This document shows, piece after piece, positions 36,140-48,265 of a stretch of 64,000 bases of DNA. The first letter of the stretch is position 1. Each line of letters starts with the position of its first letter. Location of the stretch: positions 124,001-188,000 of the forward strand of contig JAEHOE010000171.1 of assembly GCA_016858145.1 (NCBI GenBank), given 5' to 3'. Below the pieces are notes generated by a model. It was not told the origin of the DNA. It did no database searches and worked only from the letters and a program-made list of their open reading frames with translations. The stretch is from Edaphochlamys debaryana (lineage: Eukaryota; Chlorophyta; Chlorophyceae; Chlamydomonadales). Position numbers and translations under genes: made by a program.

Positions 36140-39100
36140 ATGCAGCGCGCTCTGGGGCCACAGTGTGGCAGCAGCTGGCAGCAGGGAGCGCGCGGTCGCG
36201 AGGCGGGGCGTGTGAGGCTTCCAGCGCAGGCTTCGCCAGCTTGTGCGCACAGCGGGCGGACGTCAGCCGGCGCACAAACATCTGGGCGTCGTTTTGCAGG
36301 TATGCGCAGCGAAGTACAGCGCTTGCCAGGCCAGCTCGGCGAAAATCCTAAACGCTAACGGTAATGCTGGCCCGGCCTCGCAGGATGGACAGTAGAGGCA
36401 CCAGTGGCCCAGGGAGCGATGCTGTCTCCCCTGGGCAGCATGAAGCCGCTTGGCCCCGGCTCAACAGCGCTTATGGGCGCTGACGGCAAGGCGAGCTCGC
36501 TGCGAAAGCTGGTTGTGGACGGCGTGGAGGACTCTGCGAACGTTCAGGTAGGACACCAGACCTTCATGAGGGCCCACTGCCTGCGGGCAAGGCAGCTTTT
36601 GCGCGCGCTATCGGGATGCAAGCGGCGAGCCCGCCTAGCGCGCCCGCCCCGGTTGTCCGCACGCAAGCGACGCGGCACCGCATGGCCTACAAGTCCCAAG
36701 ATGCGACCCATGCCGTGCTGCCTTGCCGCGGCGGAGCTGTGGCTCAAACCCTAGCGACCAGCGGTGCAGACACACCCCTGGCGTTGTCCCCCTCGAAGTT
36801 TCCCCGAATCGCACGTCTGCCCTCCCGTAACCTGCATCAGCATACCCTGTGTTGTGCCTTCAAGCTGGTCCAGGCCATTCTACCCGCGCAAGGCACATGC
36901 AGGCGGATAACACCGCCCCCATCCCCCCGCCCCTGCAGGTCAAGTTCTGCCTCAAGTACCGCACCAGCTACGGCCAGTCGGTCAAGATCATCGGCTCGCA
37001 CCCCAAGCTGGGCAACTGGGACATCAACAAGGCCCTGGACCTGCACTGGTCCGAGGGCGACCGCTGGCTCGCCACCATCGAGCTGCCCGCGGGGTCCGTG
37101 TACGAGTACAAGTGGGTGCCCGCGCTTTGGCGGGGGCTGGTTTGGGCAGCGTGGGATATCCCGAGCTCCTGCATCTTATCCTCTGATACTCCATCTGGCA
37201 AGACTAAAATCCGGCGGCAAGTGAGCCCCAAGCCTACTTCGTTGGCACGGCCAGCATATACCGGCCGCCTGTGCCCTGCACGGTCCTCGTTGTCCGTTGC
37301 GCCCTCAAGAGTGGTCCTGCTACCTTCAGCCGATGTGTGCCCATCCGCCTCTCCCGCTCCTCTCCCACTCACACACCTTTCTCGTCCCTGCTACCCCCCC
37401 AGGTACGTGCTGGTGGACCACGACGGCCGTCAGGCGCTGGCCTGGCAGGGCGGCAGCAACAGCGTGCTGGCGCTGGGGGACACGGATGAGCAGGGCGTGG
37501 AGGTGCAGGACAACTGGTGAGGCGGGGGCCGCGTGAGGGGACTGCGGGCGCATCTGGGTGGGGAGGACGGGTGGGTTGCGACGAGCTCATTGGACGAGGG
37601 CCGTGCTGGGATTGCCTCTTCGTTGCGTGGGGCAAGCGTTGACGAGGCGGGGTCTGAGCGGGAGGCTGTCCGGGCAGGTTGGCATGTGGGTCGATCTGGG
37701 TCGGAGCTGTCGGCTGCTAAGAGGAGGGATGTGGGTCGGGGGAGAGCATGCATGAGAGCGGTGTTCGGAACTGTGGGCATAAAGTTCATGTGTGCCGGGA
37801 GCCAAGGGTGTGGGTGTACTTGCTCAGCTCAGCGCGAACGTGAGCCTTGCGCTGTGGGAGTATTTCTCAGTGTGACGCAGCGTGTGTGCTGAGTGTTTCC
37901 CTGCCAAAACCTGCGCAGGCACAACAACCCCGGCCAGGCGGCGGTGCTCGCAAACGGGCAGACGTTGACGCGGGAGACCAAGCTGCAGGCGTGGGCAGAG
38001 TGAGTCCGGCGTCCTGGTCTTGAACAGCAGTATTGTCTTCACACACGCCCCAAATGCACGGCGTCCGGCTCCGAGGGGCTGGGTCACCACCACTCGCCCG
38101 CTGACGGCTTGCCTCTCCCGTGTGTTCCGGCCGGCATCCCTGCAGTGAGATGCGGCAATACCGGGCGCTGGCTCGCACTGCCCAGTACGAGCTTACCCGT
38201 AAAGCGGAGGAGCTGCAGGCGTCCAAGGCGCAGGTGAGCAGGGCCGCCACACCGCAAGTAGCGTGAGCTGCAGGACACAAGCCTTGCTCGTTAGGCACGT
38301 GCACAGCTACCAGCGAGGGACGAAAAGGTTCGACACACGCTCCTACCGGCAGCAGCGTCCAGACACTCGCGGCCATGTGCCTGCTGTGACTGCCGTTGTG
38401 ACCCCAGCCCCGCCGCGCTCCTCGCCGCCCGCTCCTCCGCGCAGGTGGCCCGGCTCAAGATGGAGCTGTCCATGTCTCTGAAGCAGCGCGAGGAGCTGGA
38501 GTCGCGGCTGGCCGAGGTGGAGAGCGAGAACCTGTCGCTGCGCGCGCAGGTGGCGCAGAGCCAGATCGCCATGAAGAGCACGCTGGAGGAGGCCATCAAG
38601 CTGCTGCAGCAGGGTGAGTCGGGGCCTCGGGGGGGCGGGTACCGGGAAGGGTGTGGGGGGGGCTGGGGCTGGGGGGGATTTGTGGGGTCATCAAGCTATT
38701 GCAGCAGGGTGAGTCCGGGCGCGGGGAAGGAGGGAGGGAGAATGGGGCGGGGGGAGTGCTGTGGGGCGGAGGGGATGGCCACCGTGGACGCATGGAAGGC
38801 GGGCTCCGGCAGCAGGGTGCGGGCGCGCGCTAAGCAGGAAGAAGGCGGCTTGTGGAGTGGGAGCCGGGCGGATGTGGGTTTCGGATTTGGCTGGGCCTGC
38901 AGAGAGCTCGGGCGCGGGAAAGCATTGGGGATGCGGTGGCACGCATTTGGGCTGGGGCGACAGAGCGAGGACAGAGGAGAAAGGAATCGTGCGTAGGAAG
39001 CGTGCGTCAGACGGGGCGTACACCATTTGAGCGCTGCGTGCCGCCCTTGCCTGCTTGCAGAGATCGAGGAGGGCGAGGAGGAGCTCTTCTCGGAGCTGGG

Positions 39101-39763
39101 CGAGGACCTGGCGGCGGCCGTGGCTGGCAGCAGCAGCACTGGCGGCAGCGGCGGGTCGTCGAGCAGCGGCAGCGGCGGCTGGGGCTGGGGCCGCGGCAAG
39201 GAGCCGGAGGCGGTGAGCGGGGCAGGGTCTGGGGTGTTGGTCCGGGGGGATTCAACTGTCAGCTATGGAGCCACCACGGGTCTGGCGGTGAAACGGGTAG
39301 AGACTCGGATGTACCGATCCGCTGAGAGTGCTTACTGTCCGCCGGGAAGCTGCCCGCCCGGCTAACCAGCGAGGGAGCTTTCTCAGGCTTCCAGGGGTCA
39401 GGGGATAGTGCCGACAAGTCCGCCTCGGCCGCCCTGATCCCACTGCTCCCCATGCCCACGCGTCTCGCAGGTGTACAGCAACGCGGGTGCCAGCAACGGC
39501 AATGGCAACGGCAACGGCTCGTTCGAGCGGTTCGGGTGGCGCATGGCGGACACGAGGTGAGGGCTGAGGGTTTCTGTCTGGAGCGGCGCAAACCGTGACG
39601 GACTTGATATCGGGCCACGGGAAAGCCCCTTATCCCTCCGACAGCGCCGATGACGTGGGTTTGTTTTGCACCCCTCTGCAGGTCCGAGCACAGCCCCTCG
39701 GCCGCCGCCGGCGCTTCGCCCAGCGTACTGGCCGACTGGCGCACGCGGCTGGGCGGCCTGTAA
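36140..39763 (+). CDS. CBM20 starch-binding domain / coiled-coil protein, probably plastid-targeted
   Basis: Ten exons: 36140-36299, 36384-36547, 36939-37111, 37403-37516, 37919-37999, 38146-38233, 38445-38613, 39061-39212, 39471-39556, 39682-39763 (422 aa). Exon 1 (MQRALGPQCGSSWQQGARGR onward) is rich in Arg, Ala and Ser with almost no acidic residues, like an algal chloroplast transit peptide. Residues about 109-200 form a CBM20 fold: VKFCLKYRTSYGQSVKIIG, SHPKLGNWD, WLATIELPAGSVYEYKYVLV, with the aromatic glucan-binding positions of the family (NWD Trp, YEYKY, later QDNW). Residues about 232-330 are a long coiled coil (ELTRKAEELQASKAQ, KQREELESRLAEVESENLSL), then acidic and Ser/Gly-rich segments ending in DWRTRLGGL. 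A starch-granule or pyrenoid-starch-sheath scaffold role is inferred from CBM20 plus coiled coil. Without exon 1 the model could start at ATG 36419. Confidence 0.83.
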
Positions 39764-40668
39764 TTGCGGCCGCTTATGCGTTGAGACGGCAGGGATGGTT
39801 GGTGGGGTTGGGGCTTACGGGGCGAGCCCGGGCTGGCGGGTTTGGGGGCTTACGGGGGAGAGGAGGGAGGTGACGCTATGGAGACATGACGACAGTGCAT
39901 CGAGTTTGTGGTTTGCGCAGACCTGAGGGCCGCCGGCGCGGCCGCTGTATTCTCAGCATCATGATGAGATGAGAGGAGCTTTGGGGAGTGCCGAGGAATC
40001 TGAGCGGTGGGTGTGGTGTGCAGTGCAGTGTGATTACCGCCTTGCTTTGCAGCCTTGTGACGACGGCTGGCGGGGCGGGTGCGAGAGAACTTGGACATGA
40101 TGGTGCGTCCCATGCGTATTCAAGGCACGGCCCAGCGCCGACTTAGCAGGCGGGGGCTCGTGACCTGGGCATGTTTGCAGCAGCTCGCGAGTTATCAGCT
40201 TTGTGTATGTGAGGTGGCTTTGCGCACGCTGGCTCCATGTGTGCGTGCGAAACTGCGAATGATGGGCTTGGTTTCGGCAAACAGGGGCTTTACGGTTTGA
40301 GCTAACATAAACGCGGCGAACTAGCCGCGGCCACCCCACTCGTGTTGCCTCTCTGTAAACCTTGAAGTTTGCGTGCCCAACCCGTATAAGCCAAACGCAC
40401 GGCACGTCGTACAAGGCCGGCCGACCGTGTTTCCCCGAGCCCCCGAATCCGCAACCCTGCCCAGCCGACATAAGCATCATAAGCCTGTGACGAGCCCCAA
40501 GCCGCAGCTCTCCGCTACCTGCCGCTGCCAAACCTTCGCTTCGGCCAGGTCCGTGCATCACGCCACCCTTCCCAGGACAGCACCGCCTACACCGCAGCCC
40601 ATGCTCCCGCGCTACCGCTGATCCTCGGCACGCCGCCGCCGAGGGAATGGAGTCTCTTGGCTACCAGC
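39764..40668. other. Convergent 3' flanks of CBM20 and RAP-like genes
   Basis: TGTAA at 40354-40358 is the best + strand signal outside the coding region; a TGTAA also overlaps the CBM20 stop codon itself (39759-39763). No minus-strand TGTAA was found past the RAP-like stop. No coding exon seen. Confidence 0.45.
40354..40358 (+). terminator. Putative poly(A) signal TGTAA
   Basis: Lies 591 nt after the CBM20 stop. The TGTAA overlapping the stop (39759-39763) is a less likely alternative. Confidence 0.35.
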
Positions 40669-43600
40669 TTAGAGGCCGGCGTTCAGCTTGTCAGCCCTGC
40701 AGGTTATGAGGGGGAATGGAGATGACTCAAGAGGGGTTACAGACACATCAGGTAGAGGTGCAGGCCATGCTAGGGTTTGATGATCGAGTGCAATGCCGGC
40801 ACGTGAGTTGAGTTGGACGACTAAGTGCAACGCCCGGCCATGGCACCAGCCGCCCGACCAGAATATGGTACCGCAGACATGCCCAGTCCGCAGACGCGGG
40901 GCGCACTCACATGGAGCCCAGGGCGGGCACGGCCTTCTTGATGGCGGCCAGGGCGGCGGCGGCGCGCTGCTTGACGGGGGCGCCCGCGGGCCACTCGGAG
41001 GCGGGCACCAGCGCCACCTTGTAGCCCTGGGCCTCGCGCACGCGGGCCGCGGCCAGGGAGCCGCCCAGGACCTGGGGTGCGGGGCACACACACCCCCAGT
41101 CAGCCAGCGAACAGCAGGGACCCCTCAGCGTTGCGGTCTGCGATGCTCGGGTACTCCATCCCGTACCCGCCTCCACTAGCCCACTCCTCCACCCCAGCCC
41201 CGCTCCTCACCGCCCCGCTGGTGGCCAGCAGCTCCTTCTCCACGCCCAGCACCGCCAGCTTGGTGGCGCCGTCCACGGGCACCACCAGGTCCAGCGTGGA
41301 GCCGTCGGGGGCGGCGGCCACGAAGGACGCCACCTTGGCCTCGGTGTCGGGCCGGTTCCTGCAGGGAGGCAGCGTGCAGGGGCGGGGGGTGTACAGGGGT
41401 GGTGAGGTCATGAGACTGAGCCGGGGCGTGCGTCGGGTCGCCGGGGACGTGGCGGGAGGAAAGGGTGGTGGCGGAAGAGATGATGCGGGCGTGGGTTCGC
41501 TTCCCCTAGCTCCCGCACCCTCTGCAGCCCCTTCACGAAACCCCTCACACCCACCTGGCGCCGATGGCGTACGCCACGGCCTCAGCCAGCTCGGTGTGGA
41601 AGGCGGCGGCCACGGAGCCGCGCGTGTGGCGGGCGTGCTCGGACGCCAGGCCGAAGCCCTTGGCCGCGAAGTCGCCCACGGGGGCGGGCAGCGCGGCGCC
41701 CGAGGCCACGGCGCCCGCGTGCAGCAGCGCCAGGCCCGAGGGGCTCAAAGCGGCGGGGTTCTGTGGGCAATGGATGGGGGAGGGATGGGGAAGGGAACGT
41801 GTGAGGGAGGAGGCGCTGGGACAAGACGCGTGCAGGACCAGACGCAGACAGCCTGTGGTCTAGGGCAGGCGCGATTGAATGTGAGCCGGAACGGACTCCG
41901 CCCATGACTCATGACCCTGCGCCCGTGCCCAGTCGTCTGCACCTTCTGCACGGCGGCCGCGGCGGCGCCCAGCAGCGCGGCGGCGCCGTCCTTGTCGCCC
42001 AGCATGGCCAGGCCCCAGCCGCCCTGCACGGCCTGGGCGGCGCTCAGGTCCGCAGCGCCGGCCTGCGGGGCCAGGCGGGGAGGCGGGCGGGCCAGGCGGG
42101 TCAGATGAGGTCTGGAGACAAGGAGCCTTATGCGTGCTCTGAATCTGCATCGTGCGTTCCATGCGCTGACGCTCATTACTACCGCCCCCGACCCCGACCA
42201 CTTCCCTGTCTGAAATGCGCAGGCCCCACGCCACCCCGCCCCACCCCTCCGCCCCACCTTGGCCTTGTCGGCCAGGGCCTTAACGGCGCCCGCGTCCGCC
42301 TTGACGGCCAGCGTGGCCAGCGCCCAGGCGGCGCCCGCGGCGTCAGCGGGGGCCTCCAGACCGGCCTTGAGCCCCTGCGCGCAGACGGGGGCAGGCGGCG
42401 GCGTGAGGAAGCACATGTACATGGGCGCCCAAGCAGAGGCAAGCCAACAGTTGCACGGCCACGTCTTCAGCGCACCGCCACCGCCTGCCCGCGCAACGTC
42501 CTCCACCCCCGGCCCCCCGCTCCCACCTTGGCGAGCGCGGCCGACAGCGCGGCGTCCGGCACGCGCTTGAGCGCCGCCAGGCCCCACAGCGCCTGCGCCG
42601 CCTCGCGGCCGCCCAGCTCGGCGGCCTTGGCCACCAGGCCCGCGGAGGCGGCCTTGACCAGCTTGTTGTCCTGCGGGGAGAGGCGGGGAGGGGCGAGGGG
42701 GCGTTGAAGCAACCGGGGGCAGTGAACCCAGCGTGTCAGCGCCGTGTTGATGGCCGTGCCGTTATCACTTTGCCTAGCTACTGCTGCGCTCTGTGGGGTC
42801 CTGCATGCCGATCCTGGGTCCGGGGAAGCCACCAGCTCGCTCCCAGGAACCGGCCTGTAGCTTGCTGCTGAAAAGCTCGCCCCCCGCCGCCCCGCCAAAG
42901 CCACGCCCATGCCCGAGCCGCCCGCACCTGCACGCCGGCGGCGCCGAAGCCCCACAGCAGGCGGGCCAGGTCGGCGGCGCGGAAGTCCGCGGCGCGGGCC
43001 TCCGCCATGTCCGCCACGGCGGAGAAGAGCTCCACGTCAGCGGAGCCCGACCCGCCAATGGCCTCCACGGCGTAGGAGATCTGAGGGCAAGGGGAAGCAT
43101 TAACGCCAGGGGCGGAAGCGGTTTGGAATCCACAGCGACCCGCCAGGAAGTAAGCCCGGTGTCGCCTGTCGCTTGCGGCGGTCGCAGCAACATCCCGCTC
43201 CCCTCTGCCCTCCCCTCCACCCCCTCACGCAGCACCCCGCAGTGTTCGACCCAAGGTTACCCAGCGGTCCAGTCCTTGCACCCAGCACGGACCTGCGCGG
43301 GCGTCAGGGTCTTGAGCGCCGCGGCCAGGGGCCCGGACAGCTCAGCCACGGTGCGGCCGTGCTCCACGTTGGCAGCCGACAGCGCCCAGGTCAGGTTGGC
43401 CAGCGAGGGGCCGTCCAGGCCGGCGCCCAGAGAAGCGGCCTTCTCCAGCACCTTGCCCCACACCCTGAGCAGGGGACAGAGCGAGCGGCCAGCGGGGACT
43501 CAGCGATAGTCCCTCCCACGGAAGGCATTTGGGCACAGCCAGCTGGGGGTGTGCGACATGCTGCAGAGCGCATGCTTCAGCAGCCCGCGTCGCCCCCGTG

Positions 43601-44370
43601 ACCTGCCTGCGGTTGCCGCGGGCGCCCAGGTAGGCCAGCGACACAGCCGCGTCGGACACGTCCTGATGGAGCGAGAGAGAGCGAGAGGTGGGGGCAGGTG
43701 AAGACCACGGGAAAGGAGGGGCCCCCGCGAGGAGGGGGAGGGGGTCCAGGTCTGCAGGTGTGTGTGGGGTGCCTTGCCCGCCCACCTTGGCCCCAGCCGA
43801 GCTGTCGTGGGACACCACGGCGTCCACGGCCGAGATCACGCCAGCGGCGTCGCCCGACACCGCAATGGCCGCGTATGAGCGAGCACCGACCCTGCCGATG
43901 GGTGAGGAGGGGTCGGTGAGTGCTTCGCATCTCACGCGCAAGGCCTGCTCGTGGCCCAATAGGTTCTCGATGCTGAAGGGGTTCAAAGCAAACGCTCTCC
44001 GGAGCTGAGTAGTGCACCGCGAGCCATTCCATCGCCGTCACGGGGCATGGCCCCGCAGCTTACCGGGAGACGGCATCAGCGCTCCGGGCAGCCACGCCAG
44101 ACTCAAGAGCGCCCAGACCTGCATGCATTTGGTGCCATGGGTGAGGAGCACGCTCCGAAGGCACTGATCCCGGAAGTCCCCAGCCCATACTGTAAAGAAC
44201 GTCCGAGCATTGCATGGTCCGATAAGAGGATACATCGAGCTTGCCATGGCGCTGGAGATGAGAGGAGCAGCGTGCAGCCCCGTCCCAGGCGTGATGGCGA
44301 GCCGACACGCCCTACGCTGCAGCTCACCTGCCCATGGCGAGGCCAGCACCCGAAACGCAGCGCTCCTCAT
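40669..44370 (-). CDS. Helical-repeat (OPR/FASTK-like) protein with C-terminal RAP-like domain
   Basis: Thirteen minus-strand exons: 44370-44328, 44118-44064, 43891-43786, 43662-43607, 43464-43293, 43080-42928, 42670-42527, 42374-42258, 42062-41943, 41760-41555, 41358-41211, 41071-40911, 40696-40669 (502 aa). The N-terminus MRSAAFRVLASPWAG is targeting-like (mitochondrion or plastid). Residues about 55-370 are tandem helical repeats with a recurring LxxLxWGxAxxG core: PSLANLTWALSAANV, LARLLWGFGAAGV, AAQALWGLAALK, GAAWALATLAV. This resembles octotricopeptide/FASTK-type RNA-binding repeats. Residues about 392-495 resemble a RAP domain (LDLVVPVDGATKL, REAQGYKVALVPASEWPAG). Such proteins usually act on organellar RNA; that role is inferred. 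The apparent stop at 40908-40910 directly follows a strong GTGAGT donor overlap, and splicing to 40696 adds ADKLNAGL. Intron 4 uses a GC donor. Confidence 0.8.
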
Positions 44371-45467
44371 CCTGGACGGGCTCGCGAAAGCAGCGCGGCC
44401 TGGCTAGGAGCAGCGATGCGATTGCTCCGGGTTCGCTGCCTGGAGACACCTAACGACAGCCGTGTGGCCACAGCAGAACCTACTCGCTGAGTACTCGCTG
44501 AGTGCATGAAACAGGCAGTCGCGTGTCCTGCGCGGGCTGTACGGGTGTGTCTTGCAGTGCATGCCGCAAGCACAGTTCCCCAAGCCCCCCGACGCCCCGA
44601 GGCCCCCCTCTCCTTGCGCCCAGCCGACCACAGGAAAGAAGCGCAGTCACATCAGATCAGGAAGCAGGCTTTCCATGCGTTTGGAAGGTCTTATTCGGGC
44701 TGCAGTGTGCAGCGGCTCCTTGACGCTGTGCATGCCTTTTGCCTCTCCAACCACAGGTCCACGGCGCCGTGCAGTTCGCCGCCATAAGCTCACGGCACAG
44801 CCCATACTGTTTAGGCCCCAGCAACCCGGGCTACCTAGGCCGCTCTCTCAGGTTTGGGTTTGCCCAGTGGGTTCTCGCCTCAAGGGTCAGGCCAGCCTTT
44901 GCGCTTGCGCCCGCCCCTTCCGCGTGTTGCCTACTCGCCTGCCTGCTCTCTGCACGACTCGATGCAACAGCAGGCCGGCTGGGGCGTGTGCACGACCACC
45001 TACACGATTCTTGGTCGTCGAGAGGGGTGGGTCACGATGCCCAGTTGCGGGAGGGGAGCGGTAGGGAAGTATATAGCTTTCAACCCCTCCGCTCAGCATA
45101 CTAGAAACATGCTCATCAGGGTGAGGAGGTTGAGCAGGGTAGAGCAGCGTCGTTCAGGGCGCAAGCTGGGAGACCGAGGGGCGAGCGTCGAAGCCCGGAT
45201 GCACAGGGATGGCGGGGAGGAGCCGCACGCGGCTTATGCGGGCGCCGAGTTTACCGCGCATACTCCGCTCGCACTACTTGTTCCATACGTAAGGTGTATT
45301 CATTGCACCAAAGCCCCTCAAGTCTGTGTTTCGCGCCACTCCGGGCCCGCAAATGCGCTGCGCGCGACTAGAAGTATCTTGCCAGCTTCCCACTCAAGAC
45401 GCATAGCAGCTGCATGTAGGAGCAAGTTCGGTTCGAGCCTAGCGGAGCGCGAGAGAGGCTCGCGAAA
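44371..45467. other. Divergent intergenic region between RAP-like and WD40 genes
   Basis: 1.1 kb between two start codons. The open frames present show no family features or splice-consistent structure. It presumably holds both promoters; no core element was recognised. Confidence 0.5.
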
Positions 45468-48265
45468 ATGGGCGAGGCCGGCAGCGAGATATACACATGG
45501 CAGGGGCAGGACCCCGTGTACGCCATGAACTGGAGCGTGAGTCGCGAAGCTGAAGGATGCGGGCTTGGTGGCTGAGTCCTTGGTGGCGTGCCAAACCCGG
45601 CGCGCTACCATCCTTTCCTCATGCCCCTCCTCTCCCTCGCTCGCTCGCTTGGGTTACATCCTGCACCCTGTCGCCCTGTATCCGTCTGTGTTGCAGGTCC
45701 GCCGCGACCGGCGCTTCCGGCTGGGCGTTGCCTCCTTCCGCGAGGACACGTCCAACTATGTCGACATCATCAGCTGTGGGTGGCGGCCAGGGGCAGTGCT
45801 CGGCACAGGCACCTTCCCAGCTTTCCTCCCGTGCCGCCCGACCGCGTGCACGCTTACACGCCCCCTTCACTCCTCAAACCCCACTCCCAACTGCAGTGGA
45901 CGACGAGGCCGGCGAGCTGCGCTCCGACCCCGCGCTCCGCTTCCGGCACGACTACCCGGCCACCAAGCTACAGTGGCTGCCCGACCGGGAGGGCTGCCGG
46001 CCCGACCTGCTGGCGACCACGGGCGAGGCGCTGCGCATCTGGCGCGTGGTGGACGAGGACGATGGGGCAGCGGCGGGGGAGGGCCGGCCGGCGGGAGGGA
46101 GCGGCGGGCGCTGCGTGCAGCTCCGATCGCTCCTCAACAACGTGAGCGGTGTGGGAGGTCCGTGATGAAGCTCGTTCTCGTAGCTGGGAGCTGTGACGCT
46201 GGGCTACTGGGCTAGCCCCGCCGGACCCAGTCTTGCTGTCTGCCGACTTGCCTTCGGTTTCCTCCCTGTTCCTCCCTGTGGCTCTCTGCAGAACAAGCAG
46301 TCGGAGTTTTCGGCGCCGTTGACCTCGTTTGACTGGAACGAGGCCGACCCCAAGCGCCTGGGCACGTCGTCCATCGACACCACCTGCACCATCTGGGACA
46401 TTGAGGTGGGGAGCCGGGGCCTGGGCGCGGGCGAACAGAGGGGGTCCGAGGTGTGTCCTATGGCCTATGCCCCTCAACCTGGACTGTGTTGCAATGCCAA
46501 TGCCCTTACCCCGGTCGTGGCAACGTTTCAACGCCCCGCAGAAGGGGGAGGTGGACACGCAGCTGATTGCGCACGACCGAGAAGTGTACGACATCGCCTG
46601 GGGGGGCCTGGGCGTGTTCGCGACCGTGTCTGCGGACGGCAGCGTGCGGGTGTTCGACCTCAGGTGGGTGGGGGCTTGCTGGAGCTGAGGTGGAGCGGGG
46701 TGCGGAAGGGGGGAGACGGGGGCGAGCGTGCACCAACCCCGCCGCCCACAGCTTGGTGGCCACAGACACGCTTGGCTCCCCTTAGCAAGTCACGGTAGGA
46801 CCAGCCCGGTACGCGCTGGGCGCCGCCGCGTTCAGTGCAGCCCCGCGGCGATGTGCTCGCTGCCCCACGTAAGAGTCCCGGCCCGCCACTCCCGTTTCTT
46901 CCCTGCCTCACACACCCCTGGCCCCTCCGCTCCGCTCCCTGCTCCCTGCCCCGCCCCGGCCCCCAGGGACAAGGAGCACTCCACCATCATCTACGAGTCG
47001 CCCCAGCCCGACACGCCCCTGCTGCGCCTGGGCTGGAACCGGCAGGACCCGCGCTACATGGCCACCATCCTCATGGACTCGCCCAAGGTGGGACTCACCC
47101 TGGGGACGGGGAGGGGAGAGGAAGCAGGGGGTGGCCAGCAGAGGGGCAGGGCACCTCCTTCATTCCTCGTGTGGGCCTGCTAGGATGGGCGGGACGAGGT
47201 TGTCAGCCCTGAAACCGGTACTCAAATCAAAGGACGCTGGGCCCGCCCCCCGTCATCCCCTTGCCCTGTTCACTGCCTCTTGCGCGACCTCGCTATTGGA
47301 ATCCTCCCCAACCCCTCCCTCCCCCCCCAGGTGGTGATCCTGGACATCCGCTATCCCACGCTCCCGGTAGCGGAGCTGCACCGCCACCAGGTGTGTAGGG
47401 GGGGGGGGCAGGGGGCGGGGCGCAGGGCGGGCGGCGGCGCAGGGGGTAGCGGGCGCAGCGGGGCTGGGGTGATACCTGTCCTCAGTAAGAGCCCCCCATG
47501 GCATCCCATCCGCTAACCCGCGCACCCTTCCGCCCCTCTGCGGCAGGCCCCCGTGAACGCGCTGGCGTGGGCGCCCCACTCGGCCCAGCACATCTGCACG
47601 GCGGGCGACGACTCGCAGGTGTGAAGGCCTTTTGTCCGGATGGGGGGCAAATTGCAGAGGACATCAACCAGTTCAGGGAGAAGCGGAAACACGAGTGACT
47701 TCTGGACCCGCCACGGCGATGGCCGGACGATGTGGACTATAGGAGGCGTGAAAGGACGAGGCGGGGTACAGAGCACAGCAGCAGCAGCTTGGCGAGCACA
47801 TTGATGCATACCACCGGGGCAGAGGTCTTCGAGGACCCGCGCAGTCCCCTTCATCCCTGACCTGCCCTCCCCCGCCTGTTCACCCCCCAGGCGCTCATCT
47901 GGGATGTGTCGGCCATCGGCGGGGGCGGCGGCAGCGGGCAGGCGGCGGGCGGCAGCGGCGGGGACATGTCCCTGGACCCCATCCTGGCCTACGGGGCGCA
48001 GAGCGAGGTGGGGCCGGGGGAGCGGGGGTGGGAGCGGGTGGGAACGAGGCGGGTTGCGCCTGGCGGACCAGCCCTGTATCTGCGGTGGGTGGCGTGGAGT
48101 AGGCGCTCATTTAGCCGGGCCCCGCCTTGACCTTGCTCCCTGCCCTGAACCCCGTGCTCCGTCCCTTGTCCCGACCTGCAGGTGAACCAGCTGCAGTGGA
48201 GCTCTGCCCAGCCGGACTGGGTGGCCATCTGCTTCGGGAACAAGACCCAGATCCTCAGGGTCTGA
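45468..48265 (+). CDS. WD40 repeat protein of the LWD1/TTG1/DCAF7 family
   Basis: Ten exons: 45468-45536, 45697-45775, 45897-46141, 46292-46405, 46542-46663, 46967-47087, 47331-47390, 47547-47618, 47891-48007, 48182-48265 (360 aa, normal for the family). The N-terminus ([18 protein letters not shown]) and C-terminus ([20 protein letters not shown]) match this highly conserved group, as do [27 protein letters not shown] and [15 protein letters not shown]. Plant LWD1/2 act in the circadian clock, TTG1 in MYB-bHLH-WD40 complexes, and animal DCAF7 as a kinase scaffold and CUL4 adaptor. The alga's partner is not evident, and a single ancestral-type scaffold is likely. A Gly-rich insert ([16 protein letters not shown]) in the last repeat is the only clear departure. 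Confidence 0.93.

Noticed and set aside
40908..41071. RAP-like protein ending at the in-frame TGA just after ATG
   Set aside because: The TGA overlaps a consensus GTGAGT donor, and an in-phase acceptor at 40697-40699 leads to a short final exon. The earlier stop remains possible if this intron is retained.
44552..45064. 170-codon plus-strand frame in the RAP-like/WD40 spacer
   Set aside because: No recognised motif, no splice-consistent continuation; composition is that of GC-rich non-coding DNA.
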